Shown here: piece by piece, positions 8,701 to 15,271 of the stretch | Layout of the letters: each line of letters begins with the position of its first letter | How positions within the stretch are numbered: position 1 is the stretch's first letter | Origin: an uncultured Oscillochloris sp. | Lineage (GTDB): Bacteria > Chloroflexota > Chloroflexia > Chloroflexales > Chloroflexaceae | Length of the DNA: 41,763 nucleotides | Assembly: GCA_903920315.1 (NCBI GenBank) | Contig: CAIXLU010000012.1 | Span: forward strand, 1-41,763 | Direction of reading: 5' to 3' | Program-made: the position numbers and the translations under genes | The notes under the pieces: model-generated | The model's input: the letters and a program-made list of their open reading frames with translations, nothing else | Database searches by the model: none | Told to the model about the DNA's origin: nothing

Positions 8701-8875
8701 GGAGGCGCAGATCGGCGGCTACCAGCCGCTGGAAAAGTGGCTCAAGGATCGCAAAGGGCGTAAACTGAGTATGGACGACATCCTGCACTATATGCGGATA
8801 GTCATCGCCCTACGCGAGACGCAGCGGATCATGGCCGAGATAGATGGACTCATTCCGGGTTGGCCATTGGAGTAG
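5705..8875 (+). CDS. Single-chain restriction enzyme/N6-adenine methyltransferase (Type ISP/IIG-like)
   Basis: This protein of about 1056 residues combines a PD-(D/E)XK nuclease and an adenine methyltransferase. The nuclease site is GAPDFV...GHVEAKD (D54, E68, K70). The methylase has VYYTPEPVVGYIVRSV ahead of SAM motif I, DPATGT (368-373), and catalytic motif IV, NPPY (488-491). The remaining half should hold the target-recognition domain. Type ISP enzymes such as LlaGI are about 1600 residues with a helicase between nuclease and methylase; no helicase motifs are seen here, so Type IIG/IIL-like action is more likely. ATG 5705 is preferred over 5564 because the extra 47 codons run through a heptamer array. 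Codon use changes sharply to AT-rich from about 7195 to 8330 (residues ~498-876), then returns, suggesting a replaced recognition module. No separate S, R or M gene is adjacent. Confidence 0.88.
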   Translation: MSVTLFLAEIAGCLKSGIATEHTYRPALQQLFEAMLSPAKATNEPKHAQYGAPDFVIQQGNTPIGHVEAKDIGVKLDLIIGDSEREKPRTREGTQLRRYRAALPNLLFTDGLEWHWFVNGTARLELPLRVAAWDKAKQKLVPTPTAAADLAGLLSQFAAQQIPTVNTPRELASRLAQAARWLHDVIVDVLTAQGETGDLHQQLTAFRQTLLPTLKGDEFADMYAQTIVYGLFAARVAMPEKLNFSRLDAAMSIPKTNPFLRKLFQEIAGYDLDERIAWLVDDCASLLARTDIGAVLKDFGKATKQEDPVVHFYETFLAAYNPALRESRGVYYTPEPVVGYIVRSVDHLLTTHFHKPMGLADESTVILDPATGTATFLYAVVQRIHTTLSDMGLAGAWDSYVSEKLLRRLFGFELLMAPYTIAHLKMGLLLGQLGYHFGSNERLGIYLTNALEEASVQATMPFAQYIAQEGEAANVVKQDKPVMVIMGNPPYSGHSTNTGDWIKSLIEDYRKGFPDLYKPAQAKWLQDDYVKFIRFAQWRLAETGEGILGFITNNGYLDNSTFKGMRKSLLEEFDVIYIMNLHGNSKKKEFSPDGSSEENVFDIQQGVAIGLFIRRKGKKTTLAKLHYADIWGGRAEKYAFLETHDVGNTSWVEVTPSEPAYLFKPQSTEVKKEYESGWRLHHAMGENGDPAPGIITTHDEFAVSWNSAEAKAKINQFLSTTNEQEARLMWRLCTQNQWQYDRAKIALLNEPWENDVCPILYRPFDVRWTVYNSHVAVHRRVRVMRHMRSGANLALCVSRGFEIQTGYEHVFCSDSIIQHHTVSIKEVNFLFPLYLYYPLSDRHANFSDNFVAHIATQVRLTYIGNGKGDLVHNFGPEDIFHYIYAIFHSPTYRTRYAEFLKIDFPRLPVTSDTALFTDLVAKGAELVDLHLLRLPGSSGVGGNGGAAILLTPGKQGISFPHSGTGIVEKVVYIAPKESEPGRVAINSTQFFMGIDRDIWEAQIGGYQPLEKWLKDRKGRKLSMDDILHYMRIVIALRETQRIMAEIDGLIPGWPLE

Positions 8876-8880
8876 GATGC

Positions 8881-8903
8881 GGGCAGGATGCCCGCGCTAC
8901 CCT
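8881..8903. repeat. 23-bp repeat shared with 17817-17839
   Basis: The sequence GGGCAGGATGCCCGCGCTAC plus CCT, 5 bp after the methyltransferase stop, is the exact reverse complement of 17817-17839. It contains the short palindrome GCGGGCAGGATGCCCGC. It is a dispersed intergenic repeat of unknown role. Confidence 0.75.
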
Positions 8904-8916
8904 AGCCCCTTTTCCC

Positions 8917-8996
8917 TCTTTGCGTCTTTGCGCCTTTGCGTCAGATCAGGGTTTGACGCAAAGGCGCAAAGACGCAAAGACGCAAAGACGCAAAGA
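8917..8996. terminator. Long hairpin built from GACGCAAA units
   Basis: A 27-bp perfect stem (8917-8943 with 8954-8980) with a 10-nt loop is followed by two further GACGCAAA units to 8996. It lies between two plus-strand genes and could end transcription of the restriction-modification gene, but there is no clean T-run. The same TTTGCGTC-type sequence forms the hairpin at 12543-12609, so it also behaves as a dispersed repeat. Confidence 0.6.
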
Positions 8997-9023
8997 TTCT
9001 TGCTAATACTCATCTTAATTCAT

Positions 9024-9051
9024 CCGCAATCCGCAATCTACAATCCACAAT
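9024..9051. repeat. Heptamer tandem array (CCGCAAT-type x4)
   Basis: The units CCGCAAT, CCGCAAT, CTACAAT and CCACAAT end 3 bp before the ATG of the GT2 gene, occupying the place of a ribosome binding site. No Shine-Dalgarno sequence is visible between array and start. Confidence 0.8.
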
Positions 9052-9054
9052 CAT

Positions 9055-10209
9055 ATGCTCTTCCCCGTTATCATCGTGGCCGCCAGTGCCGCCCTGCTCC
9101 TGATGATCGTCCATGATGCCCGTCGGTTTGGCCGTGTCCCGCACCTGATGACTCCCGATCATCCGCCGCATTCGCCCCTGATCTCAATCCTCATCCCGGC
9201 CCGCAATGAGGAACGCAACATTGGACGTTGTGTGCGTGCCGCCTTGGCCCAGTCTTACCCGCAGATCGAGGTGATTGTGGTGGACGACGGATCAACCGAC
9301 CGCACCGGCGCAATCCTGGCCGGGAGTGCCGATCCGCGCCTGCGGGTGCTGTCTGGCCGTCCGCTGCCGCCGGGATGGGTGGGCAAATGCAACGCCTGTC
9401 AGCAACTCAGTGACGCGGCCAGCGGCACGTGGCTGCTCTTCCTCGACGCTGATACCGTGGCCGAACCCGATTTAGCTGCGGCCCTGCTGACCTCGGCCAT
9501 CGCTCGCAGACTCGATCTGCTGACGATTTTCCCTTTTCTGGAGCTGGGGACGTTCTGGGAGCGGGTGATTCTGCCCCCATTTGCGGCTCTGATTATGGCG
9601 CTCTTCCCGATTGAGGCGATGGAGCGGCCCACTGTGCGGCCCGACCAAGTGCTGGCCAATGGGCAGTGCATTTTCGTGCGCCGGGAGGCATACGTGCAGG
9701 CAGGGGGTCATACCGCCGTGCGCGGCGAGGTTCTTGAGGATGTGCGATTGGCCCAGGTGATCCGCGCTGCTGGCTACCGGGTGGGTATCGCTGAAGGCAT
9801 GGCCTACCTGCGGGTGCGTATGTACACCAGCGGGCGCGAAGTGGTTGCGGGGCTGATGAAGAATGCGGCGGCGGGCTACCGCAGCGGGGGAGGTCGCTCA
9901 TTGTGGGCGATGTCCAGGCTTGTCCTGACTGCCTTCGGCCCGCTCTGGATGATCGTGGTGGGGCTGGCGGGGCTGATGCTGGGGGAAACGGGCGTGGCCT
10001 GGGCCGCACTGACGGGGGGCGGGCTGGCGCTGCTGGCATCGCTGTCCCTGCGCAGCATCCTCTACCGTCGGCTCTACCGGCAGCCGATAGCCTACGGCCT
10101 GCTCTGGCCGGGTGGGCTGCTCTGCTATATGATGATCGCCGGAGTGGGCATGTGGCGCGTGCGCAGCGGGCGCGGGGTGACGTGGAAAGGCCGCACCTAT
10201 ACGGGGTAG
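9055..10209 (+). CDS. Membrane-bound family 2 glycosyltransferase (HpnB/CruC-like)
   Basis: This is a 384-residue GT-A fold enzyme. A hydrophobic N-terminal anchor is followed by ILIPARNEERNIG, the nucleotide-binding VVDDGSTDRT, a PLPPGWVGKCNACQQ loop, the metal-binding DAD in LLFLDADT, a GGH acceptor-side motif, EDVRLAQ, and three or more C-terminal membrane helices. The PLPPGWVGK loop is typical of hopanoid-associated HpnB and of carotenoid glucosyltransferases such as CruC, so a polyisoprenoid acceptor and a UDP-sugar donor are plausible; the exact substrate is inferred. No carotenoid or hopanoid gene lies nearby. The ATG at 9055 is chosen because the hydrophobic anchor starts there. Its 3' end overlaps a 17-bp hairpin. 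Confidence 0.85.
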   Translation: MLFPVIIVAASAALLLMIVHDARRFGRVPHLMTPDHPPHSPLISILIPARNEERNIGRCVRAALAQSYPQIEVIVVDDGSTDRTGAILAGSADPRLRVLSGRPLPPGWVGKCNACQQLSDAASGTWLLFLDADTVAEPDLAAALLTSAIARRLDLLTIFPFLELGTFWERVILPPFAALIMALFPIEAMERPTVRPDQVLANGQCIFVRREAYVQAGGHTAVRGEVLEDVRLAQVIRAAGYRVGIAEGMAYLRVRMYTSGREVVAGLMKNAAAGYRSGGGRSLWAMSRLVLTAFGPLWMIVVGLAGLMLGETGVAWAALTGGGLALLASLSLRSILYRRLYRQPIAYGLLWPGGLLCYMMIAGVGMWRVRSGRGVTWKGRTYTG

Positions 10210-10224
10210 GTGCGGCCTTTCCAC
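10182..10224 (+). terminator. 17-bp hairpin across the stop of the GT2 gene
   Basis: GTGGAAAGGCCGCACCT (10182-10198) pairs perfectly with 10208-10224 around a 9-nt loop, and the stop codon (10207-10209) lies at the base of the second arm. There is no T-run after it, so termination is plausible but not certain. Confidence 0.6.
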
Positions 10225-10237
10225 AGAAAACCTGCAC

Positions 10238-10284
10238 TCACATCGTGGTGATGGGCGGCGAAGCCGCCCATCACCACGATGTGA
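10238..10284. terminator. 22-bp perfect hairpin between convergent genes
   Basis: The arm at 10238-10259 pairs without mismatch with 10263-10284, leaving a 3-nt GAA loop. It touches the stop codon of the L25 gene (10285-10287) and is 28 bp past the GT2 stop. It probably acts as a two-way terminator for the convergent pair. Confidence 0.75.
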
Positions 10285-10920
10285 CTATTCTTCCTCGGTG
10301 CGTGGCTTACGGATGAGTTCCGGCTCGACCGGCACCTCGGCTGCCGCAATATCCTCAGAGGCGCGCAACTGGCTGAGCGAGATGAGCACTTGGCCGGGGT
10401 CGGCGAGGATCTTGTAGCTCACCTGTGCGGTCAGATCGCGCACGTGGATGCTCTTGTCCAGCGCATCCAGGCCGCTGATGTCAATGTCAATGTGCTGGGG
10501 CAGGTCGTTCGGCAGTGCCTCGACCATCAGCGAGTTCAGCACGTGGTTGAGCAGGGCGTCGCCACGGGCGACCATCGGGGACTCACCGACGGCTACGATA
10601 GGCACTTCCATATGGACGGCCTTCTTGAGGTCAATCACCTTGAAGTCAATGTGAAGAATCGCCCGGCTTACCGGGTGGCGCTGGATGTCTTGTACGAAGA
10701 CCGACTGGACGCCATGATCTTGGATTGACAGGTCAATCACGGAGGTGCGGCCCGATTTGCGGAAGCTGATCTCGAACTCGCGTGCGCCAACCTGGACGGA
10801 GATGGGGTCGAAGTTCTTGCCGTAAACGGTGGCCGGGATCTGGCCGCTCTTGCGCAGATACTTAACCTTCTTGCCGAGTACGGTACGCACGTGGGCGTTA
10901 ACAGTCTGGTGGATAGCCAT
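10285..10920 (-). CDS. rplY: 50S ribosomal protein L25 (Ctc form)
   Basis: This is a 211-residue protein with an L25 domain that binds 5S rRNA (KVKYLRKSGQIPATVYGK at the N-terminus, FVQDIQRHPVSRAILHIDF) followed by the TL5/Ctc beta-barrel (VHMEVPIVAVGESP, DLPQHIDIDISGLD, SIHVRDL). The length fits the long Ctc form rather than the ~95-residue E. coli L25. The start at 10920 (MAIHQ) is preferred to the upstream ATG because GAGGAG stands 7-12 bases before it. The C-terminus is an acidic tail ending RTEEE. It stands alone; the divergent MFS gene has its own promoter. Confidence 0.95.
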   Translation of the reverse strand: MAIHQTVNAHVRTVLGKKVKYLRKSGQIPATVYGKNFDPISVQVGAREFEISFRKSGRTSVIDLSIQDHGVQSVFVQDIQRHPVSRAILHIDFKVIDLKKAVHMEVPIVAVGESPMVARGDALLNHVLNSLMVEALPNDLPQHIDIDISGLDALDKSIHVRDLTAQVSYKILADPGQVLISLSQLRASEDIAAAEVPVEPELIRKPRTEEE

Positions 10921-11055
10921 GGGGAGCTGCTCCTCATCTTGTGCGTGCCGCCCGGCACCGCACAATACTTATACAGCGACACAAAACAGGGCGACCGGCG
11001 GGGTCGCCAGTCGCGCAGGGCAGAGTGTAGCACAGGGCGCGGTTCTTCACAAGTC

Positions 11056-11084
11056 TTGACAGCGCCGCCGTGTCATAGTATAGT
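11056..11084 (+). promoter_or_regulatory. Sigma70-type promoter of the MFS gene
   Basis: A perfect TTGACA (11056-11061) and TATAGT (11079-11084) are separated by exactly 17 bp, the clearest housekeeping promoter in the window. Transcription should begin near 11091, giving a leader of about 35 nt before the ATG at 11125. Confidence 0.85.
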
Positions 11085-11111
11085 CAGTTCAGGAATAGTC
11101 AGCTCTGACTA
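11081..11111 (+). promoter_or_regulatory. Palindromic operator over the MFS transcription start
   Basis: TAGTCAG-CT-CTGACTA (11096-11111) is a perfect inverted repeat directly after the expected start of transcription, and a third TAGTCAG half-site (11081-11087) overlaps the -10 box. A dimeric repressor of TetR or MarR type bound here would block the promoter. No regulator gene is adjacent. Confidence 0.65.
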
Positions 11112-11124
11112 AAGGAAGGAATCT

Positions 11125-12525
11125 ATGACGACATCAAAGGGTGGGGCATCGCTGAAGCTCGTACTTACCGTGCTGTTCTTGGGCGTCCTGATGGGCGCGT
11201 TGGACATTGCCATTGTCGGGCCGGCCCTGCCGGCCTTGCGAGGGTGGTTCGAGGTGGATGATCGGGCGGGTGCCTGGATCTTTACGATCTACGTGTTTAT
11301 GAACTTGCTGGGCGCACCGCTGATGTCGAAGTTAAGCGACCGTTACGGTCGGCGACCGGCCTATATGCTGGCGGTGGGCCTGTTTGCCCTCGGGTCGGCG
11401 GTTGCCGCCGCTGCGCCGAGCTTTCTGGTGCTGCTGGTTGGTCGGGCGCTCCAGGGCATCGGCGCGGGTGGTATCTTCCCGGTAGCCAGCGCCGTGGTAG
11501 GCGACAGCTTCCCGCCAGAGCGCAAGGGCTTCGCCCTGGGCATGATCGGCGCAGTCTTCGGGCTGGCCTTCATCATCGGGCCGATCTTGGGTGCGCTGCT
11601 GCTCACCATCAGTTGGCACTGGATCTTCTTGGTGAACTTGCCAGTGGCGATAGTGGTAGTAGTCCTGGGCTGGAATGTGCTACCGGCCACGGGCGCGTCC
11701 AAACCCCTGCCCTTTGACGTGCTCGGTATGATTACCCTGGCCCTGTTGCTCGGTGGCCTGACGGTGGGCGCAAGCAACCTGGATGCCAAGAACCTGCTGG
11801 CCAGCCTGGCCACGCCACTGGTCTGGCCCTTCCTGCTGATGGCGGTAGCCGCCACGCCAGCCTTCTGGTGGGCCGAGGGCTGCGCCGCCGACCCGCTAAT
11901 TCGCCGCACGCTGATCAGCACGCGGCAGTTGGGACTGGCGAACGGGCTGAGCATCGGGGCGGGCCTGGGCGAGGGCGTGATTGTCTTCCTGCCGAGTCTG
12001 GCGGTGGTTGCCTACGGAGTGAGCGTGAGTACGGCCAGCTATATGACGCTGCCGGTGGTGCTGGCAATGGCGGTGGGCTCGCCCCTGGCTGGCCGAATGC
12101 TCGACAAGGTCGGCCCGCGCCTGGTGATTATCGTCGGTACGCTGCTGCTGACCGCAGGCTTGCTGCTGCTGGGTCTGTTGGGCGCGCAGCTTTGGGCCTT
12201 CTACGCAGCCAGCACCCTGATTGGCCTGGGCCTGGCCAGCCTGCTGGGTGCGCCCATCCGCTACATTATGCTCAACGACGCCCCGCCCGAGGATCGCACC
12301 GCCGCCCAGGGCGCCGTGACCGTCTTCACCGGGGTGGGCCAACTGCTGAGTGGTGCGCTAGTCGGCGCGGTAGCGGCCAGCGGCGGCGGCGGGGTCTCGG
12401 GCTACACCCTGGCTTATCTGGTGAGCGGCGTAGCCTGCTTCTTGCTGCTGTTCCTAGCCATCGGGCTGCGCAGCCGAACCGCTGACGAGGTGCCTGTTGC
12501 ACGGGCGACGGCTGCTACGCACTAA
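11125..12525 (+). CDS. MFS drug/proton exporter, DHA2 (14-helix) type
   Basis: This is a 466-residue integral membrane protein. Seen: GALDIAIVGPALPAL in helix 1, the loop 2-3 motif A as DRYGRRP, ALQGIGAGGIFPVASAVVGD in helix 4, and the antiporter motif C region GAVFGLAFIIGPILGALLL in helix 5. There are about 14 hydrophobic segments. This pattern is typical of proton-driven multidrug exporters (EmrB/QacA-like), although the substrate cannot be read from sequence. AAGGAAGG stands 6-13 bases before the ATG. It has its own strong promoter with a palindromic operator, consistent with inducible, repressor-controlled expression. The hairpin at 12543-12609 follows the stop. Confidence 0.9.
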   Translation: MTTSKGGASLKLVLTVLFLGVLMGALDIAIVGPALPALRGWFEVDDRAGAWIFTIYVFMNLLGAPLMSKLSDRYGRRPAYMLAVGLFALGSAVAAAAPSFLVLLVGRALQGIGAGGIFPVASAVVGDSFPPERKGFALGMIGAVFGLAFIIGPILGALLLTISWHWIFLVNLPVAIVVVVLGWNVLPATGASKPLPFDVLGMITLALLLGGLTVGASNLDAKNLLASLATPLVWPFLLMAVAATPAFWWAEGCAADPLIRRTLISTRQLGLANGLSIGAGLGEGVIVFLPSLAVVAYGVSVSTASYMTLPVVLAMAVGSPLAGRMLDKVGPRLVIIVGTLLLTAGLLLLGLLGAQLWAFYAASTLIGLGLASLLGAPIRYIMLNDAPPEDRTAAQGAVTVFTGVGQLLSGALVGAVAASGGGGVSGYTLAYLVSGVACFLLLFLAIGLRSRTADEVPVARATAATH

Positions 12526-12542
12526 AAAACATACTGCCACAT

Positions 12543-12609
12543 CTCTGCGCCTTGGCGTCTTTGCGTCACACCATACGCTCGTGTGACGCAAAGGCGCTAA
12601 GGCGCAGAG
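12543..12609. terminator. 29-bp hairpin after the MFS gene
   Basis: 12543-12571 pairs with 12581-12609 with two wobble mismatches and a 9-nt loop. It contains the same TTTGCGTC/GACGCAAA sequence as the hairpin at 8917-8996, so it is part of a dispersed hairpin family and may terminate the MFS transcript. Confidence 0.6.
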
Positions 12610-12691
12610 TGAGAGATTCGTGATCTCGATTCCTGCCGTGTCGGGTATACTGGCGCACACGTCAATCCGCCCCCTGTGCAGGCTCCATTCC

Positions 12692-14947
12692 ATGCCAGAC
12701 GCCCCTGAGCCGAACCATATTCCTGCGAGCCGCATTGTTGGTGCGGTTTATTCTGATGGGGTGATCCGCCCCGATGAGCCGCTTGATCTGCCGGAGGGTA
12801 CGCCGGTTCAGCTGATTGTTCCGGCTGGGCCGATGTTGATTGTTGCCGGAGAGACCTCGCGGCCCGCCGTTGGGAAGCCGAGCGGGGCTGACCTGTCCCG
12901 CCCGCTGGGACGGAGGGGTATTCTGGCCCAGCTTTGCCTGTCCGACGCCCTCATCCTTACCGTGGGGCTGCTGCTCTACGCGATGACGCGACTCGTGGGT
13001 CTCGGCACCTTCCCGATCTACTTTTTCTGCGACGAGGCTATCCAGACGAACCTGGCCCGTGCGCTGCTGGCGAATGGCCTGCGCAGCGCCGATGGCACGT
13101 TCCTGCCGCCCTACTTCGCCAACGCGGAGAAGTGGAGCCTCAGCCTAAGCGTTTATGTCCACCTGATCAGCACGGCCCTCTTTGGCAGCTCGGCCTTCCT
13201 GACTCGCGCTACCTCGGTGGCGGTGAGTATGCTGGCCCTGGTGGCGGTGGCTTTGGCCTTGCGCCTGGTTTTTCAGAGCCGTTTTTGGTGGGCTGGGCCG
13301 CTGGCCCTCACGGTGGCCCCGGCCTGGTTTTTGCACTCGCGCACCGCGTTTGAGACGGTGATGATGGTGGCGTTCTACGCCTGTTTTCTCTGCTGCTACC
13401 TGCTCTACCGCACCCGTGGCGCGATGTGGGCTTTCCCCGCAATTATCTTTGGCGCGATGACCTTCTACGCCTATGTGAACGGCCAGGGCGTGATGCTGGT
13501 GAGCGGGATTTTGCTGCTCTTTTCGGATCTGCGCTACCACCTGCGTCAGGGCTGGAAGGTGATCAGCGCCGCGTCTGCCACACTGCTGATCGTTATTTTG
13601 CCCCTGGTGCGCTTTCGTATGCTCCAGCCTGACGCATTTGATAACCACCTGCACGTCCTTGACTCTTACTGGACGCACACGATTCCGCTGGGCGAGAAAC
13701 TGGCCTTGTTTGGCCAAACCTACCTGGTCGGCATGAGTCCGTTCTACTGGTTCCTGCCCAACACGGTTGATCTTGAGCGGCACCGGATGCTGGGTATGGG
13801 CCACCTGCCCCTGGCCATGCTGCCCTTTATCGCGGTGGGGATGGGGATATGCCTCATCCGGCTGCGCTCGCCAATACACCGGGTACTCCTGGTGGCGGTG
13901 CTGGCCGCGCCCTTCTCGTCGGCCTTGGTGGGAATAAGCATCACCCGCGTACTGGCGATGATGGTGCCCGCCGCCATGATGTTCGTCATCGGGCTGGATC
14001 ACTGCTACCGCTGGGTAGCGGGGTGGCTGCGCTACCGGATCGCTGCCGGGGCGGTGACCCTCACGTTGAGCGCCGCGAGCCTGGTGCTGCTACGCACGGC
14101 CCTGGTGGATGGGCCGACCTGGTACAGCGACTATGGCCTTTTTGGGATGCAGTACGGCGCACCGCAGATCTTTGGCGAAGCTGTCCCCGACCTGTTGGCC
14201 CGCGAGCCAGACACGCACCTGCTGGTTTCGCCGACGTGGGCCAACAACCCGAATGCCTACATCGAGTTTTTTCTCACCCCAACCCAGGCCAGCCGCGTCC
14301 AGTTAATCAACATTGACGCCTTCACCGTCTCGCGCCAGCCCCTCGACCCGGCCCGCCAGATCTTTGTCATGCCGTCTGAAGAATATGAGCGGGCGCGGAA
14401 AGATAGTAAGTTTATTGTGGATGCGCCCGAGCGGATCATCCCCTATCCAAACGGCCATCCGGGGTTCTACGTGGTGCGGATGCGCTATGTTGATAACGTT
14501 GACACGATTTTCGCCGCCGACAAGGCCGCCCGTGCGCAGCTCGTGGTGGATCAGGTTGATGTTGGCGGGCCGATGACAATAGCCCACTCGATGCTGGACA
14601 TGGGTACGCCGGACAATCTTTTCGACGGCGATCCGAGTACGCTGATGCGTGGTTTTGAGGCCAACCCGCTGATCATTGAATTGCGCTTCCCGCAGCCGCG
14701 CCGCATCGGTGGGGTAACGATTACCCTTGGCTCGATGGATCTCACGCTGCGCCTGATCGGCACACCGGCTGACGGCGGTCTCCAGACCATTGCGGAGCAG
14801 CACTACAGCGGATTACCGCCCGACCCGAGCGTGAGCCTGGATCTGCCGAGCGGCGTGCGTGAGCTGAGTACGCTACGCCTAGAGATCCTCCAGGCCGGTG
14901 TCGGGGATGTGGCCCACGTGCATGTGCGCGAGGTGGTGCTGCGGTAG
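12692..14947 (+). CDS. GT-C membrane glycosyltransferase with antitoxin-like N-terminus and discoidin-like C-terminus
   Basis: This is a 751-residue protein with three parts. Residues ~13-45 (GAVYSDGVIRPDEPLDLPEG) match the AF2212-like/DUF104 antitoxin domain. Residues ~80-470 are a polytopic region of about ten helices; the first outer loop carries FPIYFFCDEA, the acidic pair expected for the catalytic site of PMT/ArnT-type (GT39/GT83) enzymes, which use polyprenyl-phosphate sugars. Residues ~620-751 (NLFDGDPSTLMRG...IIELRFPQPRRIGGVTITLG) resemble an F5/8 type C carbohydrate-binding beta-sandwich. The start at 12692 is preferred because an upstream TATACT (12645-12650) would put earlier in-frame starts outside the transcript. 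It likely decorates exported glycans or proteins; the acceptor is unknown. Confidence 0.8.
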   Translation: MPDAPEPNHIPASRIVGAVYSDGVIRPDEPLDLPEGTPVQLIVPAGPMLIVAGETSRPAVGKPSGADLSRPLGRRGILAQLCLSDALILTVGLLLYAMTRLVGLGTFPIYFFCDEAIQTNLARALLANGLRSADGTFLPPYFANAEKWSLSLSVYVHLISTALFGSSAFLTRATSVAVSMLALVAVALALRLVFQSRFWWAGPLALTVAPAWFLHSRTAFETVMMVAFYACFLCCYLLYRTRGAMWAFPAIIFGAMTFYAYVNGQGVMLVSGILLLFSDLRYHLRQGWKVISAASATLLIVILPLVRFRMLQPDAFDNHLHVLDSYWTHTIPLGEKLALFGQTYLVGMSPFYWFLPNTVDLERHRMLGMGHLPLAMLPFIAVGMGICLIRLRSPIHRVLLVAVLAAPFSSALVGISITRVLAMMVPAAMMFVIGLDHCYRWVAGWLRYRIAAGAVTLTLSAASLVLLRTALVDGPTWYSDYGLFGMQYGAPQIFGEAVPDLLAREPDTHLLVSPTWANNPNAYIEFFLTPTQASRVQLINIDAFTVSRQPLDPARQIFVMPSEEYERARKDSKFIVDAPERIIPYPNGHPGFYVVRMRYVDNVDTIFAADKAARAQLVVDQVDVGGPMTIAHSMLDMGTPDNLFDGDPSTLMRGFEANPLIIELRFPQPRRIGGVTITLGSMDLTLRLIGTPADGGLQTIAEQHYSGLPPDPSVSLDLPSGVRELSTLRLEILQAGVGDVAHVHVREVVLR

Positions 14948-15024
14948 AGATGGTTCGGGACAGGTTGTGTAGTCCGACTGGCTATGCTATCATCCCGACA
15001 CTATATCGCGTTAGGAGCGGCACA

Positions 15025-15246
15025 ATGACGATCACGGAGACGCTAAAAAGTGTCCAATTCGTAGTAGGGCCAGATGGCCAACCCACTGCGGCGCTCATTG
15101 ATATTGCTGCTTGGCAGCAGGTCGTTGTCCTTTTGGAAGAGGCTGAGGACCAGGGCGTGATCCGCACCTACCTGCTACGGCGGCGGAATGCACAGACATT
15201 GGATGATCTGGGGCTTATTCCCTGGGATCGGGCCGAGGCGTCGTAG
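15025..15246 (+). CDS. Orphan antitoxin-like small protein
   Basis: This is a 73-residue protein. FVVGPDGQPTAALIDIAAWQQVVVLLEEAEDQ resembles the DNA-binding/dimerising part of Phd/YefM-type or similar antitoxins, followed by a tail (LGLIPWDRAEAS). The ATG at 15025 is supported by TAGGAG 9 bases upstream; an upstream in-frame ATG at 14950 has none. A TATCAT box near 14988 could serve as -10. No toxin gene (RelE, PIN, HEPN) follows: the next gene is convergent, 22 bp away. It may be a remnant, or act with a toxin elsewhere. Confidence 0.65.
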   Translation: MTITETLKSVQFVVGPDGQPTAALIDIAAWQQVVVLLEEAEDQGVIRTYLLRRRNAQTLDDLGLIPWDRAEAS

Positions 15247-15271
15247 AGACGCCCCGGCGGGGCGTCTCTAC
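15243..15271. terminator. Two-way terminator hairpin containing both stop codons
   Basis: GTAGAGACGCCCC (15243-15255) pairs perfectly with 15259-15271 around a GGC loop. The TAG stop of the antitoxin-like gene (15244-15246) is in one arm and the stop of the convergent PyrD-like gene (15268-15270) is in the other, so one structure closes both genes. Confidence 0.75.

Noticed and set aside
13145-14002. 285-codon minus-strand frame inside the GT-C gene
   Set aside because: Strongly His/Gln-rich antisense shadow of a membrane protein gene.
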